From contig NZ_LMMV01000023.1 of the NCBI RefSeq assembly GCF_001422405.1, positions 125,156-189,155 on the forward strand: a stretch of 64,000 nt of DNA, read 5' to 3'. Shown one piece after another: positions 34,027 through 43,121 of this stretch. Origin of the DNA: Pseudorhodoferax sp. Leaf267. GTDB taxonomy: Bacteria > Pseudomonadota > Gammaproteobacteria > Burkholderiales > Burkholderiaceae_C. The stretch's first letter is position 1. Every line of letters begins with the position of its first letter. The translations under genes and the position numbers were made by a program. The notes under the pieces were generated by a model. It saw only the letters and a list, made by a program, of their open reading frames with translations. It ran no database searches and was not told the origin of the DNA.

Positions 34027-35499
34027 ATGCACACGACCGCACCCGCCGCCGCCTACGCCGATGTCGAGAAGCTGCTCGACAGCGCCCTGCAGGACGACAA
34101 GGAGGCTGGCATCTACCGCTGCCGCCGCGACATCTTCACCGACCCCGCACTGTTCGAGCTGGAGATGAAGCACATCTTCGAAAGCAACTGGGTCTACCTG
34201 GCGCACGAGAGCCAGATCCCCGCGATCAACGACTACTTCACCACCACCATCGGCCGCCAGCCCATCGTCATCACACGCGGCAAGGACGGCAAACTGAACG
34301 CCGTGATCAACGCCTGCGCCCACCGCGGCGCGATGCTGTGCCGCAAGAAGCACGGCAACAAGGGCAGCTTCACCTGCCCCTTCCACGGCTGGACCTTCAA
34401 CAACACCGGCAAGCTGCTCAAGGTCAAGGACGAGAAGACGACCGAGTACCCCATCCAGTTCAACAAGGAAGGCTCGCACGACCTCAAGAAGGTGGCGCGC
34501 TTCGAAAGCTACAAGGGCTTTCTGTTCGGCAGCCTGAATGCCGACGTGCAGTCTTTGGACGACTACCTTGGCGAGACCAAGGTCATCATCGACCAGATCG
34601 TCGACCAGGCGCCTGACGGGCTGGAAGTGCTGCGCGGCAATTCGACCTACACCTACGACGGCAACTGGAAGCTGCAGATGGAAAACGGCAGCGACGGCTA
34701 CCACGTCAGCTCCGTGCACTGGAATTACGCCGCCACCATGGGCCGCCGCGCCGAGGGCGGCACCAAGGCCGTGGACGCGGCCGGCTGGAGCAAGAGCGTG
34801 GGCGGCGTCTACGGTTTTGAGAACGGCCACATCCTGCTGTGGACCAAGACCATGAACCCGGAAGTGCGCCCGGTCTACAGCCGCCGCGAGGAGCTCAAGC
34901 AACGCCTGGGCGAGACCAAGGCCGAGTTCATCGTCGGCCAGACGCGCAACCTGTGCCTGTACCCCAACGTGTACCTGATGGACCAGTTCTCCACGCAGAT
35001 CCGCGTGACGCGGCCGATCAGCGTGGACAAGACCGAGATCACCATCTACTGCTTCGCGCCCAAGGGCGAGAGCGCAGAGGACCGTGCCGTGCGCATCCGC
35101 CAGTACGAGGACTTCTTCAACGTGTCCGGCATGGGCACGGCCGATGACCTGGAAGAGTTCCGCTCGTGCCAGACGGGTTATGCCGGCAAGGCCGCGCCCT
35201 GGAACGACCTGAGCCGCGGCGCGCCGCTGTGGGTCGAGGGCGCGGACGAGAACGCCGTGAAGATGGGCATGAAGCCCCTGATCAGCGGGGCGCGCAGCGA
35301 AGACGAAGGCCTGTTCGTCTGCCAGCACGACTACTGGGCCAAGGCCATGCGCAAGGCCGTACAGCAAGAACGCGAAGGGGCGCTGCACCTGAGCGCGAGG
35401 ACGAGGGGCCCCGCTTGCGGGGATCGGCCCAGCGAATGCAGCACGGGCGCCGACAGCGCGACGTTCAGTCAGGCACAGCGGATCGGAGGCGCAGCATGA
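34027..35499 (+). CDS. benA: benzoate 1,2-dioxygenase, large (alpha) subunit
   Basis: 490 residues. Rieske 2Fe-2S ligands are Cys97, His99, Cys117 and His120 (CAHRG, CPFHGW). The mononuclear iron site shows [13 protein letters not shown] with bridging Asp223 and His226/His231. With the beta subunit and BenC it forms benzoate cis-diol. Anthranilate dioxygenase is the nearest alternative, but the benD and benK-like neighbours favour benzoate. The start has a perfect AAGGAG site. The last 35-38 residues (from about LHLSARTRG) exceed the usual family length, and their DNA contains a CCCCGC-TT-GCGGGG hairpin. The stop overlaps benB (ATGA). Confidence 0.94.
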   Translation: MHTTAPAAAYADVEKLLDSALQDDKEAGIYRCRRDIFTDPALFELEMKHIFESNWVYLAHESQIPAINDYFTTTIGRQPIVITRGKDGKLNAVINACAHRGAMLCRKKHGNKGSFTCPFHGWTFNNTGKLLKVKDEKTTEYPIQFNKEGSHDLKKVARFESYKGFLFGSLNADVQSLDDYLGETKVIIDQIVDQAPDGLEVLRGNSTYTYDGNWKLQMENGSDGYHVSSVHWNYAATMGRRAEGGTKAVDAAGWSKSVGGVYGFENGHILLWTKTMNPEVRPVYSRREELKQRLGETKAEFIVGQTRNLCLYPNVYLMDQFSTQIRVTRPISVDKTEITIYCFAPKGESAEDRAVRIRQYEDFFNVSGMGTADDLEEFRSCQTGYAGKAAPWNDLSRGAPLWVEGADENAVKMGMKPLISGARSEDEGLFVCQHDYWAKAMRKAVQQEREGALHLSARTRGPACGDRPSECSTGADSATFSQAQRIGGAA

Positions 35500-35987
35500 C
35501 TACGAACCTTGCAGCCATCAGCGCCTTCCTGTACCGCGAGGCACGCCACCTGGACGACCGCCAGTTCGAGGAATGGCTCCAGCTCTACGCGCCCGATTGC
35601 GAGTATTGGATGCCCGCCTGGGACGACGACGACCAGCTCACCGACGACCCGCACAGCCAGATCTCGCTCATCTACTACCCCAACCGCAACGGGCTGGAAG
35701 ACCGCGTGTTCCGCATCAAGACCGAGCGCTCCAGCGCGTCCATGCCCGAGCCGCGCACCAACCACATGCTGGCCAATGTGGAAGTGCTGGCCGAGCGCGA
35801 TGACGCCGTGGACGTTCGCTACAACTTCCACACGCTGAGCCACCGCTACAAGAAGACCGACCACTACTTCGGCACGATGTTCGTCACGCTGCGTAAGGGC
35901 GGCGACGCCGGCTACCGGATCGCCCGCAAGAAGGTCGTGCTGAAGGACGACTACATCAGCCAGGTCGTGGACATCTACCACCTCTGA
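35496..35987 (+). CDS. benB: benzoate 1,2-dioxygenase, small (beta) subunit
   Basis: 163 residues, typical of ring-hydroxylating dioxygenase beta subunits (SnoaL-like cone fold): [29 protein letters not shown] and [14 protein letters not shown]. It has no cofactor and stabilises the alpha3-beta3 hexamer. It overlaps benA by 4 nt. After its stop comes copy 2 of the dispersed structured repeat, which separates it from benC by 206 nt although transcription should continue. Confidence 0.95.
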   Translation: MTTNLAAISAFLYREARHLDDRQFEEWLQLYAPDCEYWMPAWDDDDQLTDDPHSQISLIYYPNRNGLEDRVFRIKTERSSASMPEPRTNHMLANVEVLAERDDAVDVRYNFHTLSHRYKKTDHYFGTMFVTLRKGGDAGYRIARKKVVLKDDYISQVVDIYHL

Positions 35988-35993
35988 AACAGG

Positions 35994-36135
35994 ACCACCC
36001 CGTTTGGATGTCTCACTGCGTGTAGACATCCCATCCCCCTCCAGGGGCGCCGCCAGCGGCCGGGCAGAGCCCGTTCCGCGGCGTCCGCTGGCATGGCCTG
36101 CTCCGCGGCCTTCGGAGCATCGGCTTGCGACGCGG
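35994..36135 (+). repeat. dispersed structured repeat, copy 2 (inside the ben operon)
   Basis: About 140 bp matching 9692-9831. Hairpins: GGATGTC (36006-36012) with GACATCC (36025-36031) around the loop TCACTGCGTGTA; CCCC (36036-36039) with GGGG (36044-36047); CGGGC (36061-36065) with GCCCG (36069-36073) around AGA; then the conserved CATGGCCTGCTCCGCGGCC block. Relative to copy 1, three stem pairs change in both partners (A-T to G-C, G-C to T-A, T-A to G-C), which is direct evidence that the folded form is kept. Confidence 0.78.
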
Positions 36136-36193
36136 TGTTATGCCTTGACGCTGGCGAGCGGGCCCGAACCACTGAGATTGAAGGAGACACACG

Positions 36194-37216
36194 ATGACCA
36201 CCCACTACCACATTGCGCTGAACTTCGAGGACGGGGTCACCCGCTTCGTCGACTGCGGCGCCAACGAGAAGGTGCTGGACGCGGCCTTCCGCAACCGCAT
36301 CAACCTGCCCATGGATTGCTCCGACGGCGTGTGCGGCACCTGCAAGTGCCGCGCCGAGAACGGCAAGTACGACCTGGGCGACGACTACATCGACGAGGCG
36401 CTCACGGCCGATGAAGCAGCCGAAGGCCTGGTGCTGACCTGCCAGATGGTGCCGAAGTCCGACTGCGTGATCGCCGTGCCGGTGCCGTCCACCGCGTGCA
36501 AGACCGGCACCGCGCAGTTCGCGGCGGCGGTGGGCGAGGTCACGGCGTTCAGCGACGCCGCCTACGAGCTGGTGCTGGACATCCCGGCCGAGGCGCCCGT
36601 CTTTCTGCCGGGCCAGTACGTCAACATCGACGTGCCGGGCAGCGGCCAGCACCGCTCCTACTCGTTCAGCTCGGCGCCGGGCAGCCGGCGCATGACGTTC
36701 ATGATCAAGCAGGTGCCCGGCGGCCTGATGAGCGGCTGGCTCGGCAGCGCGCAGGCCGGGCAGCCGCTGCAGATGACCGGCCCGCTGGGGACCTTCTATC
36801 TGCGCGCCGTCACGCGGCCGATGCTGTTCCTGGCGGGCGGCACGGGGCTGGCGCCGTTCCTGTCCATGCTCGAAGTCCTCGCGCAGCAGGATCTGACGCA
36901 ACCCGTGCACCTGATCTACGGCGTCACGCGCGACCAGGACCTGGTGATGGTGGACCGGCTGGCCGAATACGCCCGCCGCATCCCCGGCTTCACCTACGGC
37001 ACCTGCGTGGCCGACCCGCAGACCACGCATCCGCAGCAGGGCTACGTGACGCAGCACATGCCTGCGCAGGTGCTGCATGCCGGCAATGTGGATGTGTACC
37101 TGTGCGGCCCGCCGCCCATGGTGGACGCGGTGCAGAAGTGCTTCAAGGCCGAGGGCATCGTGCCGGCCAGCTTCCATTACGAGAAGTTCACGCCCAACAC
37201 AGCGGGGGCGGCATGA
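36194..37216 (+). CDS. benC: benzoate 1,2-dioxygenase electron-transfer reductase
   Basis: 340 residues. The N-terminal plant-type ferredoxin has ligands Cys42, Cys47, Cys50 and Cys83 (CX4CX2C...C). The FAD domain has RSYSFSS and the NAD domain has GGTGLAPFLSML and a C-terminal CGPPPMVD. It passes electrons from NADH to the Rieske centre of BenAB. The ATG has an AAGGAGA site. The upstream gap is filled by the structured repeat. It overlaps benD by 4 nt. Confidence 0.96.
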   Translation: MTTHYHIALNFEDGVTRFVDCGANEKVLDAAFRNRINLPMDCSDGVCGTCKCRAENGKYDLGDDYIDEALTADEAAEGLVLTCQMVPKSDCVIAVPVPSTACKTGTAQFAAAVGEVTAFSDAAYELVLDIPAEAPVFLPGQYVNIDVPGSGQHRSYSFSSAPGSRRMTFMIKQVPGGLMSGWLGSAQAGQPLQMTGPLGTFYLRAVTRPMLFLAGGTGLAPFLSMLEVLAQQDLTQPVHLIYGVTRDQDLVMVDRLAEYARRIPGFTYGTCVADPQTTHPQQGYVTQHMPAQVLHAGNVDVYLCGPPPMVDAVQKCFKAEGIVPASFHYEKFTPNTAGAA

Positions 37217-38007
37217 GCAGCGCACAACGATTTGAAGGCAAGGTCGTGCTGGTCACCGGCGCGGCCCAGGGCATCGGCCAGGGCGTGGCGCTGCGCATCG
37301 CGGCCGAAGGCGGCCAGGTGCTGGCCGTGGACCGCTCCGACATCGTGGACGAGGTGGTGGCGCAGATCCGCGAAGCCGGTGGTGCAGCGCATGCTGCGCA
37401 GGCCGACCTGGAAACCTACGCCGGCGCGCAGCATGTGGTCGCCCAATGCCTGGCGCGCTTCGGCCGCGTCGACGTGCTGGTCAACAACGTGGGCGGCACG
37501 ATCTGGGCCAAGCCCTACGAGCACTACGAAGAGCAGCAGATCGAGGCGGAGATCCGCCGCTCGCTGTTCCCCACGCTGTGGTGCTGCCGTGCGGTGTTGC
37601 CGCACATGGTGGAGCGCCAGCAGGGCGTGATCGTCAACGTGTCGTCGGTGGCCACGCGCGGCGTGCACCGCGTGCCGTACTCGGCGGCCAAGGGCGGCGT
37701 GAACGCACTGACCGCATCGCTGGCGATGGAGCACACGCGCAATGGCATCCGCATCAACGCCACGGCCCCCGGCGGCACCGACGCGCCACCGCGCCGCGTG
37801 CCGCGCAACCAGGCACCGGCGAGCGCGCCGACGGCCATCGAGACGCAGTGGTACCAGGGCGTGATCGACCAGACCAAGGATTCGAGCCTGATGCACCGCT
37901 ACGGAACGATTGACGAGCAGGTGGCCCCGATCCTGTTCCTCGCGTCCGACGAATCCTCGTACATCACCGGCTCGGTCCTGGCCGTCGCCGGCGGTGACCA
38001 AGGCTGA
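37213..38007 (+). CDS. benD: 1,6-dihydroxycyclohexa-2,4-diene-1-carboxylate dehydrogenase
   Basis: 264 residues, short-chain dehydrogenase fold with TGAAQGIGQG near 16-25, NNVGG, and the catalytic YSAAKGG. It oxidises and decarboxylates benzoate cis-diol to catechol with NAD. The family-specific APGGTDAPPRRVPRN stretch after the active site agrees with BenD/XylL. Position directly after benC, with an ATGA overlap, supports the assignment. Confidence 0.95.
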   Translation: MSSAQRFEGKVVLVTGAAQGIGQGVALRIAAEGGQVLAVDRSDIVDEVVAQIREAGGAAHAAQADLETYAGAQHVVAQCLARFGRVDVLVNNVGGTIWAKPYEHYEEQQIEAEIRRSLFPTLWCCRAVLPHMVERQQGVIVNVSSVATRGVHRVPYSAAKGGVNALTASLAMEHTRNGIRINATAPGGTDAPPRRVPRNQAPASAPTAIETQWYQGVIDQTKDSSLMHRYGTIDEQVAPILFLASDESSYITGSVLAVAGGDQG

Positions 38008-38033
38008 AAAAAACACCTACACAGAGGCAAGAC

Positions 38034-39386
38034 ATGAACCACATCGACCTGCACAAACTGGCGGACAACGCCAGGTTCAATGGCTTCCACCGGGGCGTGC
38101 TGCTCTGGTGCGCGCTGATCATCATCTTCGACGGCTACGACCTGGCCGTGGCCGGCATCGCGCTGCCGTCCATCATGAAGGAGATGGGCGTGAGCCCCAC
38201 CAACGCGGGCTTCATGGTCAGCTCGGCGCTGTTCGGCATGATGTTCGGCGCCATCTTCCTCGGCACGATTGCCGACCGCATCGGCCGCCGCCGCGCCATC
38301 GCGATCTGCGTCGCACTGTTCAGCGTGTTCACGGCTGCGGCGGGCTTCACCAGCGACCCGGTCAGCTTCAGCGTGATGCGCTTCATGGCGGGCCTGGGCA
38401 TTGGTGGCGTGATGCCGAACGTGGTGGCGCAGATGACCGAGTACGCGCCGCGCAAGATCCGCAGCACCATGGTCACGCTGATGTTCAGCGGCTATGCGGT
38501 CGGCGGCATGCTGGCCGCCGTGGTGGGCAAGGGCCTGATCGAGAGCTATGGCTGGCAGTCGGTGTTCCTGGCCGCGGGCCTGCCGGTGCTGCTGATCCCG
38601 GTGATCCTCAAATCCATGCCCGAGTCCATGCCCTACCTGATCAAGACCGGGCAGAAGGCGCGGCTGCAGGCGATCGCCGCCCGGCTGGACCCGAGCTACC
38701 GGCCGCAGGCTGGCGACTCGTTCGACCTGCCGCAGCAGGACCGCGCGGCGGGCGCGCCCATCGGCAAGCTGTTCCAGGACGGCCGCGGCTTCAGCACCGT
38801 GATGTTCTGGGTCGCGTTCTTCATGTGCCTGTTCATGGTGTACGCGCTGAGCTCGTGGCTGACCAAGCTCATGGCCGGCGCCGGCTACACGCTGGGCTCG
38901 GCGCTGACCTTCGTGCTGGTGCTGAACTTCGGCGGCATGTTCGGTGCCATCGGCGGCGGCTGGCTGGCCGACCGCTTCCACATCAAGTACGTGCTGGTCG
39001 GCATGTACCTGCTGGCCGCGGTGTCGATCAGCCTGCTGGGCTACCCGGTGCCCACCGAGGTGCTGTTCCTGCTGGTCGGCCTGGCGGGCGCGTCCACCAT
39101 CGGCACGCAGATCGTCACTTACGCTTATGTCGGCCAGTACTACCCGATGGCCGTGCGCTCCACCGGCATCGGCTGGGCCTCGGGCGTGGGCCGCAGCGGC
39201 GCCATCCTGGCGCCCATCGTGATCGGCAGCCTGGTCGCCATGGCCTTGCCGCTGGAACAAAACTTCCTCGCCATCGCGTTGCCGGCGGTGGTTGCCGCAG
39301 TCGCGGTGTTCTGCATCCAGCACGGCCGTGCCGCGCAGGCGCACGCTGCCGTGGTACCCGTGATGCCCGCGGTGGCCGCGAAATAA
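38034..39386 (+). CDS. benK: aromatic acid:H+ symporter, MFS AAHS family (BenK-like)
   Basis: 450 residues with twelve predicted membrane helices. The first helix carries the AAHS signature FDGYDLAVAGIALPS, and the loop between helices 2 and 3 has GTIADRIGRRRAIA. Relatives are BenK, PcaK and MhpT, which import aromatic acids with protons. In this operon benzoate is the likely substrate. It follows benD after 26 nt and precedes pcaI. Confidence 0.9.
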   Translation: MNHIDLHKLADNARFNGFHRGVLLWCALIIIFDGYDLAVAGIALPSIMKEMGVSPTNAGFMVSSALFGMMFGAIFLGTIADRIGRRRAIAICVALFSVFTAAAGFTSDPVSFSVMRFMAGLGIGGVMPNVVAQMTEYAPRKIRSTMVTLMFSGYAVGGMLAAVVGKGLIESYGWQSVFLAAGLPVLLIPVILKSMPESMPYLIKTGQKARLQAIAARLDPSYRPQAGDSFDLPQQDRAAGAPIGKLFQDGRGFSTVMFWVAFFMCLFMVYALSSWLTKLMAGAGYTLGSALTFVLVLNFGGMFGAIGGGWLADRFHIKYVLVGMYLLAAVSISLLGYPVPTEVLFLLVGLAGASTIGTQIVTYAYVGQYYPMAVRSTGIGWASGVGRSGAILAPIVIGSLVAMALPLEQNFLAIALPAVVAAVAVFCIQHGRAAQAHAAVVPVMPAVAAK

Positions 39387-39402
39387 CGAAAGAGACGCTT
39401 CC

Positions 39403-40104
39403 ATGATCAACAAGATCGCCCATTCGGTCGCCGAGGCCCTGGCCGGCATCCAGGACGGCGCCACCGTCCTGATCGGCGGCTTCGGCACGGCCGGCATTCC
39501 CAATGAACTCATCGACGGCCTGATCGCGCAGGGCGCGAAAGAGCTCACCGTCGTCAACAACAACGCCGGCAATGCCGACGTGGGCCTGGCCGCGCTGCTG
39601 CAGGCCGGCCGCGTGCGCAAGATCATCTGCAGCTTTCCGCGGCAGGCGGACAGCCAGGTGTTCGACGGCCTGTACCGCGCAGGCAAGCTGGAGCTGGAAC
39701 TCGTGCCGCAGGGCAACCTGGCCGAGCGCATCCGCGCGGCCGGTGCCGGCATCGGCGCCTTCTTCTGCCCCACGGGTTTCGGCACAGAACTCGCAGGCGA
39801 CCGCGAGACGCGCGTGATCGACGGCAAGCCCTACGTGCTGGAGGTCCCCATCCACGGCGACGTGGCCCTGATCAAGGCCGAAACGGGCGACCGCTGGGGC
39901 AACCTGGTCTACCGCAAGGCCGCGCGCAACTTCGGCCCGGTGATGGCCATGGCCGCGCGGCGCACCATCGCCACCGTGCACGACATCGTGGACCTGGGCG
40001 CGCTGGACCCGGAGACCATCGTCACGCCCGGCATCTTCGTCCACAAGATCGTCCGCATCGACCGGGTGGCCACCCAGGCCGGCGGCTTCAAGAAGGCAGC
40101 ATGA
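39403..40104 (+). CDS. pcaI: 3-oxoadipate CoA-transferase, subunit A
   Basis: 233 residues of the family I CoA-transferase alpha type: GATVLIGGFGTAGIPNELI at 19-37 and GRVRKIICSFPRQ. With PcaJ it transfers CoA from succinyl-CoA to 3-oxoadipate. The name catI is used for the same function in catechol clusters. An acetoacetate transferase is the main alternative but position within the cluster argues for 3-oxoadipate. It overlaps pcaJ by 4 nt. Confidence 0.93.
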   Translation: MINKIAHSVAEALAGIQDGATVLIGGFGTAGIPNELIDGLIAQGAKELTVVNNNAGNADVGLAALLQAGRVRKIICSFPRQADSQVFDGLYRAGKLELELVPQGNLAERIRAAGAGIGAFFCPTGFGTELAGDRETRVIDGKPYVLEVPIHGDVALIKAETGDRWGNLVYRKAARNFGPVMAMAARRTIATVHDIVDLGALDPETIVTPGIFVHKIVRIDRVATQAGGFKKAA

Positions 40105-40781
40105 GCATGATCACGCACTACCAACGCCGCACCAAGGACCAGCTTGCCGCGCGCGTGGCGCTGGACATCTTCGACGGCGCCGTCGTCAACCTGGGCATCG
40201 GCCAGCCCACGCTGGTGGCCAACCACCTGCCGGCCGGGCGCGAGGTGATCCTGCACAGCGAGAACGGCATCCTGGGCATGGGCGCCGCGCCCGCTGCGGG
40301 CAGCGAGGACTACGACCTGATCAACGCCGGCAAGCAGCCCGTCACGCTGCTGCCCGGTGGCGCCTACTTCCACCATGCCGACAGCTTCGCGATGATGCGC
40401 GGCGGGCATCTGGACATCTGCGTGCTGGGCGCCTTCCAGGTGTCGGCCCGGGGCGACCTGGCCAACTGGAGCACCGGCGAGCCCGGCGCCATCCCGGCCG
40501 TGGGCGGCGCCATGGACCTGGCCATCGGCGCCAAGCAGACCTGGGTGATGATGGACCTACTGACCAAGCAGGGCGCCAGCAAGATCGTCGAGCGCTGCAC
40601 CTACCCGCTGACGGGCCTGGCGTGCGTCAAGCGCATCTACACCGACCTGGCCACCTTTGCGTGCACACCGCGCGGCCTGCAACTGGTCGATGCCGTCGAA
40701 GGGCTGAGCCGCGAAGCGCTGGAGCGCATCGTGGGCCTGCCCATTGCCCCGCCCGCCCCCGCCACGAAAGAAAAGCCATGA
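40101..40781 (+). CDS. pcaJ: 3-oxoadipate CoA-transferase, subunit B
   Basis: 226 residues. The catalytic glutamate lies in HSENGILGMG near residues 51-60, and VVNLGIGQPTLVAN and GGAMDLAIGAKQTWVMM are typical of the beta type. It forms a heterotetramer with PcaI. Both its ends overlap their neighbours by ATGA (pcaI and pcaF), so the three genes are translationally coupled. Confidence 0.94.
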   Translation: MSMITHYQRRTKDQLAARVALDIFDGAVVNLGIGQPTLVANHLPAGREVILHSENGILGMGAAPAAGSEDYDLINAGKQPVTLLPGGAYFHHADSFAMMRGGHLDICVLGAFQVSARGDLANWSTGEPGAIPAVGGAMDLAIGAKQTWVMMDLLTKQGASKIVERCTYPLTGLACVKRIYTDLATFACTPRGLQLVDAVEGLSREALERIVGLPIAPPAPATKEKP

Positions 40782-41983
40782 CCGAACCCGTGTACATCTG
40801 CGACGCCACGCGCACCCCCTTCGGCAAGTACGGCGGCGCGATGTCCTCCGTGCGGCCCGACGACCTGGGCGCCGTGGTGCTCAAGGCGCTGACCGAGCGC
40901 AACCCCGAGGCCGACTGGAGCGCCGTCGACGACGTGGTCTTCGGCTGCGCCAACCAGGCCGGCGAAGACAACCGCAACGTGGCCCGCATGTCGCTGCTGC
41001 TGGCCGGCCTGCCGCTGCAGGTGCCGGGCACCACGGTGAACCGCTTGTGCGGCTCGGGCATGGACGCCATCGGCATCGCGGCGCGGGCCATCAAGTCGGG
41101 CGAGACCGGCCTCATGATCGCCGGCGGCGTGGAGAGCATGAGCCGCGCGCCGTTCGTGGTGCCCAAGGCCGAATCGCCGTTCTCGCGCGCCAACTCCATC
41201 CAGGACACCACCATCGGCTGGCGCTTCGTCAACCCGAAGATGAGGGCGCTGCATGGTGTCGACGCCATGCCCGAGACGGCCGAGAACGTGGCCGATGATT
41301 TCAAGGTCTCGCGCGAGGACCAGGACCTGTTCGCCTGGCGCAGCCAGGCCAAGGCCGCCGCGGCGCAGAAAGCCGGCTACTTGGCCGCCGAGATCGTGCC
41401 GGTGGCGGTACCCCAGCGCAAAGGCGAGCCGCTGCTGGTGAGCGTGGACGAGCATCCGCGCGAGACCACACTCGAAGCGCTGGCCAGGCTCCAGCCGGTC
41501 GTGCGGCCGGGCGGCACCGTGACGGCGGGCAACGCCAGCGGCGTCAACGACGGTGCCTGCGCCGTGCTGCTGGCCAGCGAGGCGGCAGCCAGGCGGCATG
41601 GCCTGAAGCCGCTCGCCCGCGTGGTCGGCATGGCCACGGCCGGCGTGGCCCCGCGCATCATGGGCATCGGCCCCGCGCCCGCCACGCAGAAAGTGCTGGC
41701 GCAGACCGGCCTGGCCTTGGCGCAGATGGACTTGATCGAGCTCAACGAGGCCTTCGCCTCGCAGGGCTTGGCCGTGCTGCGGCAGCTGGGCCTGGCCGAC
41801 GACGATGCGCGTGTGAATCCCCAGGGCGGCGCCATCGCGCTGGGCCACCCGCTGGGTGCCAGCGGCGCACGCCTGGTGACCACCGCCGTCCAGCAACTGC
41901 ACCGCACGGGTGGCCGCTATGCGCTGTGCACCATGTGCATCGGCGTGGGCCAGGGCATCGCGCTGATCGTCGAACGCATTTAA
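40778..41983 (+). CDS. pcaF: 3-oxoadipyl-CoA thiolase
   Basis: 401 residues, thiolase fold. The nucleophilic cysteine is in NRLCGSGMDAIG (about Cys90), the second half has ELNEAFASQGL and GHPLGASGARL, and the acid/base cysteine is in CTMCIGVGQG. It cleaves 3-oxoadipyl-CoA to succinyl-CoA and acetyl-CoA, the last step of the 3-oxoadipate route. The N-terminal ATRTPFGKYGG is characteristic of PcaF/PaaJ-type thiolases. Confidence 0.95.
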   Translation: MTEPVYICDATRTPFGKYGGAMSSVRPDDLGAVVLKALTERNPEADWSAVDDVVFGCANQAGEDNRNVARMSLLLAGLPLQVPGTTVNRLCGSGMDAIGIAARAIKSGETGLMIAGGVESMSRAPFVVPKAESPFSRANSIQDTTIGWRFVNPKMRALHGVDAMPETAENVADDFKVSREDQDLFAWRSQAKAAAAQKAGYLAAEIVPVAVPQRKGEPLLVSVDEHPRETTLEALARLQPVVRPGGTVTAGNASGVNDGACAVLLASEAAARRHGLKPLARVVGMATAGVAPRIMGIGPAPATQKVLAQTGLALAQMDLIELNEAFASQGLAVLRQLGLADDDARVNPQGGAIALGHPLGASGARLVTTAVQQLHRTGGRYALCTMCIGVGQGIALIVERI

Positions 41984-41996
41984 AAGGAGACTGGAC

Positions 41997-42815
41997 ATGC
42001 CACAGGCCAAGCCTTCGGCGCCGGTACCGTTGACCACGGCACGCGGCACGTTCTGTGTCAGCGTGGACGGCGATCCGCACGCGCCCGCACTGATCCTGTC
42101 CAACTCGCTGGGCACCCTGCTTGAGATGTGGGACCCGCAGGTCGCTGCGTTCTCGAAGGACCACCGGCTGATCCGCTACGACACGCGCGGCCACGGTGGC
42201 AGCCCGGTCACGCCGGGGCCGTACAGCTTTGCCGACCTGGGGCAGGACGTGCTGGCCGTGGTGGATGCACTCGACATCGAACGGGCTGCCTTCTGCGGCA
42301 TCTCGATGGGCGGCCACACCGGCCTGTGGCTGGGCGTGCATGCGGGGCACCGCTTCAATGCCATCGCCGTGTGCAACAGCGCTGCCCTGATCGGCACGGC
42401 CCAAGGCTGGAACGAGCGGTCCGCGATGGTGCGCGAAGGCGGGCAGGCCGCCATGCAAACCCTGGCCGCATCGTCGCCCGGCCGCTGGTTCAGCGCCGAC
42501 TTCGTGGCCGCACAGCCGGCCACCGTCGAACGCGCGCAAGGCTGGATCGCCGGCATCGCACCGCAAGGCTACGCGGCCTGCTGCGAGGCGCTGGCCACAT
42601 CCGACCTGCGCGGCGACCTGCACCGCATCACCACGCCCACGCTGCTGCTGGCTGGTGCATCGGACCCTGTGACCACGGTGGCCGACGCCCAGGCCATGCA
42701 GGCCGGCATCCCGGGCGCACAGCTGGCCGTGGTGCCAGCGTCGCACCTGTCCAACCTGGAGGCGCCGCAGGCGTTCGACCAGGCCGTGCTTCGATTTCTC
42801 GCAACCGCTTCCTGA
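41997..42815 (+). CDS. pcaD: 3-oxoadipate enol-lactonase
   Basis: 272 residues, alpha/beta hydrolase. The nucleophile elbow is GISMGG near residue 100, the acid is in ASDPVTTV and the histidine in ASHLSNLE. LSNSLGTLLEMWDPQ near the start is the typical oxyanion-side motif of PcaD. It hydrolyses the enol-lactone to 3-oxoadipate. The start has an AAAGGAGA site 13 nt after pcaF. No fused decarboxylase domain (PcaL) is present. Confidence 0.94.
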   Translation: MPQAKPSAPVPLTTARGTFCVSVDGDPHAPALILSNSLGTLLEMWDPQVAAFSKDHRLIRYDTRGHGGSPVTPGPYSFADLGQDVLAVVDALDIERAAFCGISMGGHTGLWLGVHAGHRFNAIAVCNSAALIGTAQGWNERSAMVREGGQAAMQTLAASSPGRWFSADFVAAQPATVERAQGWIAGIAPQGYAACCEALATSDLRGDLHRITTPTLLLAGASDPVTTVADAQAMQAGIPGAQLAVVPASHLSNLEAPQAFDQAVLRFLATAS

Positions 42816-42831
42816 CCCGAAAGGCCACCCC

Positions 42832-43110
42832 ATGCTGTACCTCGTCCACATGATCGTCAACATCCCGTCCACGCTCGCACCCGAAGAGGCCGCGCGCATC
42901 AAGGCCGAGGAGAAGGCGTATTCGCAACGCCTGCAACACGAGGGCAAATGGCCGCACCTGTGGCGGGTGGTCGGCGAGTACGCCAACTACAGCGTGTTCG
43001 ACGTGGAAAGCAACGACGCGCTGCACGACACGCTCAGCAAGCTGCCGCTGTTCCCGTTCATGCAGATCACGGTCACGGCGCTGGCCCGGCATCCGTCGTC
43101 CATCGTCTAG
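42832..43110 (+). CDS. catC: muconolactone delta-isomerase
   Basis: 92 residues, close to the usual 96. MLYLVHMIVNIP at the start, EEKAYSQRLQHEGKWPHLWRV and the C-terminal LPLFPFMQITVTALARHPS are the whole-family signature; the enzyme forms a decamer and turns muconolactone into the enol-lactone used by PcaD. It is the last gene of the cluster, split from catB by ten genes, unlike the usual catBC pairing. Confidence 0.95.
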   Translation: MLYLVHMIVNIPSTLAPEEAARIKAEEKAYSQRLQHEGKWPHLWRVVGEYANYSVFDVESNDALHDTLSKLPLFPFMQITVTALARHPSSIV

Positions 43111-43121
43111 CCAGAAGCCTG

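Noticed and set aside
37899-39827. Long minus-strand open frame (642 codons) antisense to the BenK-like and pcaI genes
   Set aside because: His/Ala/Asp-rich shadow frame with no domain; the plus strand encodes clear MFS and CoA-transferase proteins.
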